NCBI GenBank assembly: GCA_965363355.1
Contig: CBDTTM010000129.1
Coordinates: 1 to 7,236 of the forward strand
Length of the DNA: 7,236 nt
Direction: 5' to 3'
Source: CBDTTM01 sp965363355
GTDB lineage: Bacteria > Bacillota > Negativicutes > Selenomonadales > Selenomonadaceae
Shown: positions 1 to 6,740 of the stretch, piece by piece
How the letters are laid out: the number at the start of each line of letters is the position of its first letter
How positions within the stretch are numbered: position 1 is the stretch's first letter
Program-made: the position numbers and the translations under genes
Notes under the pieces: model-generated
What the model was told of the DNA's origin: nothing
What the model saw: only the letters and a program-made list of their open reading frames with translations
Databases searched by the model: none

Positions 1-31
1 TCTTGGTTGAGGTTGCTTGCTTCAATAGGAG

Positions 32-70
32 GTGCTGTAAGCCCTAAACGGGGTCTTTCAGCACTTTTTT
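32..70 (+). terminator. Rho-independent terminator upstream of the flagellar operon
   Basis: The arms GTGCTG (32-37) and CAGCAC (59-64) pair perfectly. After a T:T mismatch, AAG (39-41) pairs with CTT (55-57), and CCC (42-44) pairs with GGG across a one-base bulge, leaving a short loop around 45-50. Six T residues (65-70) follow directly. This is the standard intrinsic terminator layout on the + strand. No A-tract lies at the left foot of the stem, so it should act in one direction only. It probably ends the transcript of a gene lying left of the window. It also implies that flgB needs its own promoter in 71-289, unless read-through is allowed. Confidence 0.85.
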
Positions 71-96
71 CTATTTTATGAGAAAAAAATGGTGCT
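60..96 (+). other. Possible alternative hairpin competing with the terminator
   Basis: AGCAC (60-64), mostly the 3' arm of the terminator, is also complementary to GTGCT (92-96). The adjoining T6-C-T (65-72) is complementary to A-G-A6 (81-88). Together they could form 5 plus 8 base pairs with a three-base bulge (89-91) and an eight-base loop (73-80). The fold excludes the terminator because both use 60-64. The terminator would form first during transcription, so a switching role is not obvious. Part of the pairing is low-complexity A:T and could be chance. Confidence 0.35.
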
Positions 97-209
97 TAGG
101 AATCAGCTTTTTTTTATAAAGTAGGATAAATATACCAAATATCGTTAAAATCTGCGAAAATAGTGCATTGGCAGGCAAAATGTGTTAGAATTTAGAAGGA
201 AAAATAAAG

Positions 210-243
210 TTGATACGGAACTAATAAATTATAAGAATATAAT
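210..243 (+). promoter_or_regulatory. Weak sigma-A-like promoter candidate for the flgB operon
   Basis: TTGATA at 210-215 matches the -35 consensus in five of six positions. With a 17-base spacer the -10 would be AAGAAT (233-238, four of six). A perfect TATAAT lies at 238-243 but is 22 bases from that -35, which is too far for a normal sigma-A promoter. Either -10 would place the transcript start near 245-250, about 40 bases before the flgB start. This is the best candidate in the leader. I found no good sigma-28 pattern. The call rests only on consensus matching by eye in AT-rich DNA. Confidence 0.25.
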
Positions 244-275
244 TCGGCTTATTTACCAAAATAAAGTCAAATTTA

Positions 276-282
276 GAGGAGG
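276..282 (+). promoter_or_regulatory. Ribosome binding site that fixes the flgB start
   Basis: GAGGAGG lies 7 bases before the ATG at 290. It is nearly perfect and favours this ATG over the in-frame GTG at 182, which has no comparable site upstream. Confidence 0.85.
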
Positions 283-289
283 CAGGCTG

Positions 290-709
290 ATGTTAGACCA
301 AGTGACGAACCCGGCAGTCGTTGATGTATTGAGTCGGGGACTTCAGGCAGCCAATTTGCGGCATCAGGCAATCAGCAATAATATTGCGAATGTGAACACT
401 CCAAATTTTAAAAAAAGCGATGTTGTTTTTGAATCACTATTGGCAAAACAACTCGATTTGGAACCTGGGAAAAAGAAACTCAGCATGGTGCGCACACAAG
501 ATAAGCATTTGCCTATTAGTTTTGGGGATTCCGAGTATCCATCGCCACAGTTAGAGGAAATAAGCACGACGTCTATGCGGACAGATAACAACAATGTGGA
601 TATCGATACTGAAATGGCGAATCTGGCCAAGAACAATGTGTATTACAATGCCCTTACTAGGCAAGTGGGCAGTTATCTTTCAGATATGAAGTCGGTTATC
701 AAGGGCTGA
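290..709 (+). CDS. flgB: Flagellar basal-body rod protein FlgB
   Basis: FlgB is a proximal rod subunit exported through the flagellar type III apparatus and assembled above FliE and the MS ring. From ATG 290 the protein is 139 residues, the usual FlgB size. The N-terminal rod motif SNNIANVNTPNFKK is at residues 29-42 and the C-terminal rod-family segment NNVDIDTEMANLAKNN at 101-116, with the helix continuing to about 133. These two ends form the coiled-coil rod core in the family; the middle (about 45-95) is variable. There is no Sec signal, as expected for type III export. The frame is open back to a GTG at 182, but the added 36 residues are lysine/asparagine-rich and match no rod protein; the strong GAGGAGG at 276-282 supports 290. 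It is the first gene of the run, 35 bases before flgC. Confidence 0.96.
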   Translation: MLDQVTNPAVVDVLSRGLQAANLRHQAISNNIANVNTPNFKKSDVVFESLLAKQLDLEPGKKKLSMVRTQDKHLPISFGDSEYPSPQLEEISTTSMRTDNNNVDIDTEMANLAKNNVYYNALTRQVGSYLSDMKSVIKG

Positions 710-744
710 TATCATAAAGTAAAAGCAATGAGGAGTGGGGTTGT

Positions 745-1197
745 ATGAGTATGTTTGGCGCGATTGACGCAGCTGCATCAGGGATGACAGCGGAACGGCT
801 GCGCATGGATGTCATTTCGAACAACATAGCAAACGTAAATACTACGAGGACCGCTGCTGGCGGAGCTTATAAACGGCAATTTGTCGTTTTTGAACCGCGT
901 ACGACAGAAAGCGGCACTTTTGCTCAGGTACTTTCCGGTTCAATGAAAAAGAGAACCGATGGAGCTGGCGAAGGGGTTCGAGCTGTCAGTATCGAGGCGG
1001 ATCGGTCGCCAAATCGTTTGGTATATGATCCTACACATCCGGATGCTAATCGGGATGGATATGTTGAGATGCCGAATTTAAATATTGTGGCGGAAATGGT
1101 TGATATGATCACAGCTTCGAGAGCTTATGAGGCAAATGTCACCGCAGTCAATGCTGCTAAAAGCATGGCGATGAAGGCTCTTGAAATTGGAAAATAA
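745..1197 (+). CDS. flgC: Flagellar basal-body rod protein FlgC
   Basis: FlgC is the second proximal rod component, stacked with FlgB and exported by the flagellar type III system. The product is 150 residues, a normal FlgC length. It opens with the family start MSMFGAIDAAASGMTAERLR (1-20), followed by MDVISNNIANVNTT (21-34). The C-terminal FlgC signature runs from about 93 to 141 and includes VYDPTHPDA, GYVEMPNLNIV and ITASRAYEANV. AGGAG at 731-735 sits 9 bases before ATG 745. A second ATG at 751 is possible, but the first has the better-placed ribosome site. No signal peptide or membrane segment is visible. The gene lies between flgB and fliE in the conserved order and is probably cotranscribed with both. 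Confidence 0.97.
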   Translation: MSMFGAIDAAASGMTAERLRMDVISNNIANVNTTRTAAGGAYKRQFVVFEPRTTESGTFAQVLSGSMKKRTDGAGEGVRAVSIEADRSPNRLVYDPTHPDANRDGYVEMPNLNIVAEMVDMITASRAYEANVTAVNAAKSMAMKALEIGK

Positions 1198-1215
1198 TGC
1201 GAGGTGCGAAGCAAT

Positions 1216-1518
1216 ATGCAGGTTGAAGCATTGAAACTGACTCCGGTGGCCATGAGCGCTGCCAGTCATCTTGGCGAAAACAAGGCGCCTGTCGAATCTC
1301 AAAGCTTTGGAGCGTATTTGGGAGAGGCATTGAAAAAGACAAATGATCTTCAAAATCAGGCAAAGAAGATGGACATGGCTTTAGCTGCGGGGCAGGTAGA
1401 GGACATTTCCCAGGTTGTGCTGGCAACAGAAAAAGCAGGCGTTGCCTTGCAGTTGACTATGCAGGTTAGAAATAAGGCTGTGGAAGCTTATCAGGAAATT
1501 ATGCGGATGCAGGTCTGA
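1216..1518 (+). CDS. fliE: Flagellar hook-basal body complex protein FliE
   Basis: FliE forms the junction between the MS ring/export gate and the proximal rod and is one of the first proteins exported. From ATG 1216 the protein has 100 residues, the typical length. Family features are SFGAYLGEALKKTNDLQ (30-46), AAGQVEDISQVVLATEKA (57-74) and the highly conserved end ALQLTMQVRNKAVEAYQEI (77-95) followed by MRMQV. The frame also has a GTG at 1204, but GAGGTG at 1201-1206, which contains that GTG, is well placed as the ribosome site for the ATG at 1216 (9-base spacing). The gene starts 18 bases after flgC and ends 23 bases before fliF. Confidence 0.96.
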   Translation: MQVEALKLTPVAMSAASHLGENKAPVESQSFGAYLGEALKKTNDLQNQAKKMDMALAAGQVEDISQVVLATEKAGVALQLTMQVRNKAVEAYQEIMRMQV

Positions 1519-1541
1519 TGACGTTTTGAGGGAGCGAAAGG

Positions 1542-3137
1542 ATGGAGAGGATGGCAGACTGGAAAGAACAGTATCTGCAGCTTTGGAATAAGATAAGCAA
1601 AAGACAGCGTTACACAATGATTGGCGTGGCGGCACTCTTGATGATATCGATTCTAGGATGGAGTTATTGGTATGGCAGCAAACCGGATATGGTTCCGCTG
1701 TTTACTAATATGGAAACCAAAGATGCAGGCGAAGTTGCAGCTAAATTGAAAGAAGCAAAGATAAGCTATGATGTACAAGAATCACAAAAAGGGACGACAA
1801 TATTGGTCCCGGCTAAAAATGTCCATAGCGCAAGGCTTGATTTGGCTACGCAAGGATTGCCTAGAGGTTCAAAAGGATTTGAAATTTTCGATGACAGCAA
1901 ATTAGGCGTCACAGAGTTTCAAAATAAAGTAAATTATCTACAAGCACTACAAGGCGAATTGACTCGAACGATTGAAAAAATAGATTCCGTCGAAAGCGCG
2001 CGAGTGCATATTGTTTTACCGGAAGACAGCTTGTACAAGAAAAACGAAAAGCCGGCGACTGCTTCCATCATGCTTAAGCTCAAGCCAAGTGCTCAGCTTA
2101 GCAAGAAAGAAGTCAAGGGCATCGTCAATTTGGCGGCGCACAGTGTGCAGGGGCTTTTGCCTGAGAATATAACGATTGTCGATGATACGGGAAAAATCTT
2201 AAACGACCCGGATGAAAACGATGATAAAAATGTTGGCAATACAACGCTTACCCAACTTGATATGACTAAAAAAGTTCAAGATCGCATGCAAAAAGATGTA
2301 CAGACCCTTCTAGATCAAGCGCTTGGCGAAGGCAAGGCCTTTGTAAGACTCAATGTCCAGTTGGATTTTGACCAGAAGCAAACGGATAAACAGATTTTTA
2401 CTCCGGTTGTTGATGATTCAGGTATTATACGAAGTTCACAGGATTTATCAGAAGATTATAGCGGTACCTCAGCAAACCCTGCTGGTGGACCGGCTGGAAC
2501 AACATCCAACATACCGGGTTACGTTGCTACGAATAACTCGAACGCACAATATGCAAAAAAAGAATCTACAAAAAACTATGAAATAAATGAAGAAAAGCAA
2601 AAGGTCGTCGCTTCACCGGGTTCAATCAAACGGATGACAATTGCCGTTTTGGTCAATGATGATGTGACGAGAACACAGCAAGACAGCATTGGCAGAGCGG
2701 TTTCTTCAGCCGTTGGCATCGATACCACTCGTGGAGATACGATTTCGGTAGAACCGTTGCCATTCAGCACGGATCTGATGGATAAGAAAGCCCAAGCAGA
2801 ACAAGAACAAAAAGATAAAGAACAACGTGCTTTCTATATGGAAATAGCGGCTGCCTTGTTGGTAATCCTTTTGATTGCCGGTGCGATTTTCTATTATCGC
2901 CGCAAGAAACAGCTCGAAAGAGAAGCAGCAGAAGAGGTATTGTATCAGCAGCAACTTGAAGCGGAACGTCGTGAGGCGGAACGTCGCGAGGCAATTGCAG
3001 CTGGGGAAATAAAGGAAGACGAAATGACCGAAGAAGAACAGGCGAGACAGACCGAACGCCAGGCATTGGAAGAGTTGATTCGGACAAAACCAGCCGAAGT
3101 AGCTCAGCTGGTAAAATCTTGGCTGCTCGACGAATAA
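1542..3137 (+). CDS. fliF: Flagellar MS-ring protein FliF
   Basis: FliF is the inner-membrane MS-ring protein that houses the export gate and carries the FliG rotor ring. The 531-residue length is normal. A first membrane helix spans about 24-44. The periplasmic YscJ/FliF ring-building region covers about 46-220, with LATQGLPRGSKGFEIFD (101-117), VESARVHIVLPEDSL (150-164) and HSVQGLLPENITIVDD (200-215). The FliF C-terminal ring domain spans about 250-405, containing the glycine-rich loop and NIPGY (323-327), then NYEINEEKQKVVASPGSIKR (345-364). A second membrane helix lies at about 433-452. The charged cytoplasmic tail ends in the likely FliG-binding helix (about 505-531). GAGGGAG at 1528-1534, 7 bases before ATG 1542, supports the start; ATG 1551 is a less likely alternative. 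The tail holds a duplicated EAERR unit (473-482). Confidence 0.97.
   Translation: MERMADWKEQYLQLWNKISKRQRYTMIGVAALLMISILGWSYWYGSKPDMVPLFTNMETKDAGEVAAKLKEAKISYDVQESQKGTTILVPAKNVHSARLDLATQGLPRGSKGFEIFDDSKLGVTEFQNKVNYLQALQGELTRTIEKIDSVESARVHIVLPEDSLYKKNEKPATASIMLKLKPSAQLSKKEVKGIVNLAAHSVQGLLPENITIVDDTGKILNDPDENDDKNVGNTTLTQLDMTKKVQDRMQKDVQTLLDQALGEGKAFVRLNVQLDFDQKQTDKQIFTPVVDDSGIIRSSQDLSEDYSGTSANPAGGPAGTTSNIPGYVATNNSNAQYAKKESTKNYEINEEKQKVVASPGSIKRMTIAVLVNDDVTRTQQDSIGRAVSSAVGIDTTRGDTISVEPLPFSTDLMDKKAQAEQEQKDKEQRAFYMEIAAALLVILLIAGAIFYYRRKKQLEREAAEEVLYQQQLEAERREAERREAIAAGEIKEDEMTEEEQARQTERQALEELIRTKPAEVAQLVKSWLLDE
2958..2987 (+). repeat. Two tandem 15-base units inside fliF (EAERR twice)
   Basis: Bases 2958-2972 and 2973-2987 are two in-frame copies that differ at two third-codon positions, GAA/GAG and CGT/CGC. 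Each encodes EAERR, giving EAERREAERREA at residues 473-484. The unit sits in the charged cytoplasmic helix after the second membrane segment, so gain or loss of a copy would change linker length without breaking the frame. Confidence 0.8.
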
Positions 3138-3140
3138 TTT

Positions 3141-4178
3141 ATGAACATGGGTGTGAGCAATATGTATGAACCTAGTGCTAAAGAAATGTCAAACCAACAA
3201 AAAGCAGCAATACTTTTCATTGCCCTAGGCCCGGAAAATTCGGCCAAGCTGTTCCAACATCTCAATGAAGAAGAAATTGAAAAGCTTACTTTGGAAATTG
3301 CAAATCAAAAACAAATCACGCAGGAGCAGAAGCAACAAGTTATTTCGGAGTTCTACCAAATGGCTATGGCAAAGAGCTATCTGTCAACTGGTGGTCTCGA
3401 ATATGCACAAGATGTGCTTGAAAAAGCTCTCGGTGCCGAAAAGGCGATGGATATCATCAATCGCCTTACTACGAGCTTACAGATCCGTCCATTTGACTTC
3501 TTGCGAAAGACGGATCCAGGACAGTTGCTCAACTTTATTCAAAATGAACATCCGCAGACCATTGCTCTGATTATGGCTTATTTGGATCCTGAACAAGCGG
3601 CGACTATCATTTCATCCTTGTCGCCAGAACGTCAGGCTGAGGTCGCCAAAAGAATCGCTCAGATGGACCGGACTTCTCCGGATATTTTACGAGAAGTTGA
3701 ACGGGTTTTGGAAAAGAAACTTTCTTCGCTTGTCACACAGGACTTTACGGTCGCTGGTGGTGTCAAAGCAATTGTCGAAGTCCTCAATCGTGTCGATCGT
3801 GGTACGGAACGCACCATCATCGAAAGTCTCGAAGTGGACGATCCAGAACTTACCGAAGAAATCAAGCGCCTCATGTTTGTATTCGAAGATATTGTCATGC
3901 TGGATGATCGTTCCTTACAGATGGTTCTTAGAGAAGTCGATACAAAAGACTTGTCCTTGGCACTGAAGGCAACATCACAAGATGTTGGCAATAAGGTTTA
4001 CAAGAACATGTCGAAGAGAGCGGCGGATATGCTCAAAGAAGAAATTGAATATATGGGGCCGGTTAAGATACGCGATGTAGAAGAGGCTCAGCAAAAGATT
4101 GTGGGCGTCATCCGCAATCTGGAAGAAAAAGGCGAAATTGTTGTAGCTCGCGGCAAGGGAGACGAAATGATTGTCTAG
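3141..4178 (+). CDS. fliG: Flagellar motor switch protein FliG
   Basis: FliG is the rotor protein of the C-ring that touches MotA. Its N domain binds FliF, its middle domain binds FliM and its C domain generates torque and switching. From ATG 3141 it has 345 residues, near the family norm. The N domain starts at about 18 with NQQKAAILFIALGPE. The middle-domain signature EHPQTIALIMAYLDPEQAA is at 136-154. The GGVKAIVEVLNRVDR segment (206-220) leads to the C domain, with MFVFEDIVMLDDRSLQMVLR (245-264) and SKRAADMLKEEIEYMGPV (291-308) holding the charged torque-helix residues. The start is uncertain: ATG 3141 is 3 bases after the fliF stop but has no ribosome site, while in-frame ATGs at 3147 and 3162 are possible, the latter after a weak GGGTGTGAG. 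Coupling to fliF is likely. Confidence 0.96.
   Translation: MNMGVSNMYEPSAKEMSNQQKAAILFIALGPENSAKLFQHLNEEEIEKLTLEIANQKQITQEQKQQVISEFYQMAMAKSYLSTGGLEYAQDVLEKALGAEKAMDIINRLTTSLQIRPFDFLRKTDPGQLLNFIQNEHPQTIALIMAYLDPEQAATIISSLSPERQAEVAKRIAQMDRTSPDILREVERVLEKKLSSLVTQDFTVAGGVKAIVEVLNRVDRGTERTIIESLEVDDPELTEEIKRLMFVFEDIVMLDDRSLQMVLREVDTKDLSLALKATSQDVGNKVYKNMSKRAADMLKEEIEYMGPVKIRDVEEAQQKIVGVIRNLEEKGEIVVARGKGDEMIV
4155..4161 (+). promoter_or_regulatory. Ribosome binding site that fixes a TTG start for fliH
   Basis: AAGGGAG lies inside the end of fliG and ends 9 bases before TTG 4171. The protein read from that TTG begins SRVIKS, which is like FliH N termini in Firmicutes, so site and protein agree on the unusual start. 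Confidence 0.7.
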
Positions 4179-4950
4179 GGTAATTAAATCTGCCTTATGG
4201 CAGGACGAGCCGAAAATTGTCGAACGCCCGGCTATACTTTTTAAAACAAGTGAGCAAGAAACGATGGAAACCATATCGGTAGAAGCGCAGCTGATACTGC
4301 TTCAGGAAAAAGAAGAGCAAGCAAGAAAACTGCTCGCAGATGCAGAGTCGCTTCGAAATACTATTTTTGCTGAAGCGCAGCAAGAAGCAGCTGCCATTAA
4401 AGCGGATGCGTTAGCTGAAGCCGAAAAAATTAAAACTGAGGCGAGAGAACAAGGCCAAGCTGAGGGCTTTGAAGAAGGCCGCCAAACGGCTTTGAAGCAA
4501 GTAGAACAAGAACAACAAGCAACGCTTGACGAAGCGAATGCAAAAGCGGAACGAACGATGAATGCAGCTCGCGAAGAAATGAAGAATTGTATGGTTTTAG
4601 CAGAACGGGAAATCGCCGAATTGGTGATGAATATCGTCGAAAAGATTCTTCCACAGCATTTTATTGATGCACCGCAAATTATTTTGCCTTTAGTTCGCAA
4701 AGCTCTAGAAAAAGTGAGCGATCAAAGTGGCATAATCATCCGGGTGTCACCAGATAATTACGAATTTGTCCTCATGGCTAGAAATGAATTTCAAGCTATG
4801 CTTTCTGGCAATGACCCGTTGCAAGTCCAGGCAGATGCTTCGCTTGGTCGAGGTGATTGTGTAGTGGAATCGCTAAATGGCAGTGTAGATGCAAGGCTGG
4901 CTACGCAGATGGAATTGATAAAAAAATCGATACAGGAAGTTATGGAATGA
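4171..4950 (+). CDS. fliH: Flagellar export apparatus protein FliH (ATPase regulator)
   Basis: FliH dimerises, binds and restrains the FliI ATPase, and links it to the C-ring and export gate. The 259-residue product opens with SRVIKSALW, a FliH-like N terminus with a Trp at position 10. In Salmonella FliH, N-terminal Trp residues dock to the C-ring and gate; the equivalence here is inference. An Ala/Glu-rich coiled coil runs from about 38 to 145. It contains a GxxxGxxxG run (Gly 95, 99, 103), a known FliH dimer-helix feature. The C-terminal domain (about 145-259) has the FliH/SctL signature around SLGRGDCVVESLNGSVDARL (224-243). The TTG at 4171 is the best start: AAGGGAG is correctly placed, and the next in-frame ATG (4264) would remove the family N terminus. 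It overlaps fliG by 8 bases and fliI by 4, suggesting coupled translation. Confidence 0.94.
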   Translation: MSRVIKSALWQDEPKIVERPAILFKTSEQETMETISVEAQLILLQEKEEQARKLLADAESLRNTIFAEAQQEAAAIKADALAEAEKIKTEAREQGQAEGFEEGRQTALKQVEQEQQATLDEANAKAERTMNAAREEMKNCMVLAEREIAELVMNIVEKILPQHFIDAPQIILPLVRKALEKVSDQSGIIIRVSPDNYEFVLMARNEFQAMLSGNDPLQVQADASLGRGDCVVESLNGSVDARLATQMELIKKSIQEVME

Positions 4951-6257
4951 TGGAAATCAATATAGAGAAGTTTCAAAGCGCTATAAAAGATTGTGAATCC
5001 ATAAAACTCAATGGCAAAGTTACGCAGGTCATCGGTCTGGTCATCGAATCCCGCGGCCCAAATGTCAGCTTGGGAGAACTGTGCTATATATGTTCTAATT
5101 TTCCTGGCGTTGAGCCTATTCCGGCTGAAGTAGTGGGCTTTCGTGATGGTTTCGTTCTTTTGATGCCAATTGGGGAAATTCAAGGTATCGGCCCTGGGTG
5201 TGAAGTCATTTCTGCCCAAAAAACGCTGAAAGTAAAAGTCGGCAACGAACTTTTGGGACGCATCCTCGATGGATTAGGAAATCCTATTGATGGACAGGGA
5301 CCATTGCTGGGACTAGAGGAATATCCACTGCAAGCTTCTCCGCCACCGCCACTGGCAAGACCGAGAATCAAAGATTCTCTTTACGTGGGGGTCAGGGCCA
5401 TTGATGGAACGATTACGCTTGGCTCGGGCCAGCGTATTGGAATCATGGCAGGCAGCGGGGTAGGTAAATCGACGCTCTTGAGCATGATTGCCCGAAATAC
5501 TGAAGCCGATGTCAGCGTCATCGCTCTTGTAGGAGAACGTGGCAGTGAGGTAAAGGAATTTATCGAACGGGATCTCGGTGAAGAAGGGCTTAAACGATCA
5601 GTCGTTGTCGTTGCAACCTCAGATCAGCCTGCGCTTGTCCGTATTAAAGGCGCGATGACCGCCACTGCCATTGCGGAATATTTCAGAGATCAAGGTAAAA
5701 AAGTTGTTTTGATGATGGATTCGGTAACACGCTTTGCAATGGCTCAGCGCGAAGTCGGTTTGACCATTGGAGAGCCGCCGGCTACACGCGGCTATACACC
5801 ATCTGTTTTTGCTCTTTTGCCTAAACTGCTCGAAAGAGCTGGAACCAATGAAAAGGGATCGATTACAGGGATATATACTGTACTTGTCGATGGCGATGAT
5901 ATGAATGAACCTATTGCCGATGCTGTGCGCAGCATACTCGACGGTCATATTGTCTTATCGAGAGCAATTGCGGCCAAAAATCATTTTCCTGCAATCGATG
6001 TTCTTTCGAGCGTCAGCAGGGTAATGATGGAGGTCGTCGAGCCAGAACATTATAAGGCATCGCAAGAGCTTCGGTCCTTGCTGGCAACCTATAATGAAGC
6101 GGCAGATCTTATTCAGATTGGTGCCTATGTCGGTGGTTCCAATGCAAAAATCGACGAATCCATCAAGAAAATAGATAATATCAACTCGTTCCTTTGCCAA
6201 GGCGTATTTGAAAAAGACAGCTTTGAAGATACGACGAAAGCCTTGGAAGAACTTTAA
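4947..6257 (+). CDS. fliI: Flagellum-specific ATPase FliI
   Basis: FliI is the hexameric cytoplasmic ATPase of flagellar type III export, related to F1 beta and SctN. From ATG 4947 it has 436 residues, the normal size. The N-terminal domain (about 1-95) is followed by the P-loop AGSGVGKST (168-176), GERG with the likely catalytic Glu at 197, and a Walker B strand ending VVLMMD (Asp 258) then SVTRFAMAQRE. Next come GEPPATRGYTPSVFALLP (275-292) and a C-terminal part with FPAIDVLSSVSRVM (347-360). All expected catalytic residues look intact. The start overlaps the fliH stop as ATGA (4947-4950), with AGGAAG at 4934-4939. The adjacent ATG at 4950 is the alternative. The frame is open further left to a TTG at 4857, but those 30 residues lie inside fliH and do not resemble FliI. 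Confidence 0.97.
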   Translation: MMEINIEKFQSAIKDCESIKLNGKVTQVIGLVIESRGPNVSLGELCYICSNFPGVEPIPAEVVGFRDGFVLLMPIGEIQGIGPGCEVISAQKTLKVKVGNELLGRILDGLGNPIDGQGPLLGLEEYPLQASPPPPLARPRIKDSLYVGVRAIDGTITLGSGQRIGIMAGSGVGKSTLLSMIARNTEADVSVIALVGERGSEVKEFIERDLGEEGLKRSVVVVATSDQPALVRIKGAMTATAIAEYFRDQGKKVVLMMDSVTRFAMAQREVGLTIGEPPATRGYTPSVFALLPKLLERAGTNEKGSITGIYTVLVDGDDMNEPIADAVRSILDGHIVLSRAIAAKNHFPAIDVLSSVSRVMMEVVEPEHYKASQELRSLLATYNEAADLIQIGAYVGGSNAKIDESIKKIDNINSFLCQGVFEKDSFEDTTKALEEL

Positions 6258-6278
6258 AAATGAGGTTGAGAAAGTCAC

Positions 6279-6737
6279 ATGAAAAAGTTCAAGTTCAAGC
6301 TCGATGCTTTGTTGAAAGTGACGAAAATGAAAAAAGACCAAGCAGAGATTTCTTTTGCTGAAGCTGTCCAGCAGCTAAAGGAACGAAAGCTTTTCATGGC
6401 AAAGCTGCAAGAGGAAATGAGCCAGGGGCTTAGCGATTATAATCGTCTCACCGAAGGGGCGAAAATCACCGTTGGTACATTGATGACTTACAATAGCTTT
6501 TTTGCTTGGAAGAGAGAACAAATCGAGCTTCAAGATCAAGCGATCCTTGATTCGAAAGCAATGCGAAGCAAGCGGTTAAAAGAACTTATGGAGCTTCGTA
6601 ATCGTCTCAAGGCAATTGAACAGCTTCGCCAAAAGCGACTGGAAGAATTTAAGCAGCAGCAGCTTTTTGAAGAACAAAAAGAGCTCGATGAAATAGGCTT
6701 GCAAATTTACACGAGAACAGCAAGACTGGGAGGCTAA
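6279..6737 (+). CDS. fliJ: Flagellar export protein FliJ
   Basis: FliJ is the small coiled-coil stalk of the FliI ring (similar to F1 gamma) and contacts the export gate protein FlhA. The 152-residue product is close to the usual length and is almost all charged helix. It opens with KFKFKLDALLKV (3-14), typical of FliJ, and has long coiled-coil helices at about 17-60 and 75-140. The C-terminal family pattern includes LKAIEQLRQKRLEEF (110-124) and EEQKELDEI (131-139). The family has little sequence conservation, so its place directly after fliI is an important part of the call. Upstream, GAGG at 6262-6265 is rather far and GAG at 6268-6270 is close, so the ribosome site is mediocre. It begins 21 bases after fliI and ends 3 bases before the next gene. 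Confidence 0.93.
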   Translation: MKKFKFKLDALLKVTKMKKDQAEISFAEAVQQLKERKLFMAKLQEEMSQGLSDYNRLTEGAKITVGTLMTYNSFFAWKREQIELQDQAILDSKAMRSKRLKELMELRNRLKAIEQLRQKRLEEFKQQQLFEEQKELDEIGLQIYTRTARLGG

Positions 6738-6740
6738 ATC

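Noticed and set aside
91..115. Second terminator ending in the T-run 108-115
   Set aside because: Only three firm base pairs (94-96 with 105-107) precede the T-run; too weak alone.
117..162. Sigma-28 promoter or CodY box in the leader
   Set aside because: TAAA-type -35 sequences (for example 117-120) lack a proper GCCGATAA-like -10 at the right distance, and the AT-rich palindrome at 148-162 has five mismatches to the CodY consensus; both are within what AT-rich DNA gives by chance.
182..289. N-terminal extension of flgB from the GTG at 182
   Set aside because: The 36 extra residues do not resemble a rod protein and the GTG has no good ribosome site, while GAGGAGG at 276-282 sits ideally before ATG 290.
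71..289. Cyclic-di-GMP or other riboswitch ahead of the operon
   Set aside because: I could not find the conserved GEMM core or any other known riboswitch core in this stretch.
4302..4700. 132-residue reading frame on the minus strand inside fliH
   Set aside because: It is Ser/Ala/Cys-rich, as expected from the complement of an Ala/Glu-rich coiled-coil gene, and resembles no known protein.
4857..4946. Longer fliI start at TTG 4857
   Set aside because: The added 30 residues lie within fliH and match no FliI N terminus; ATG 4947 has AGGAAG and the ATGA overlap.
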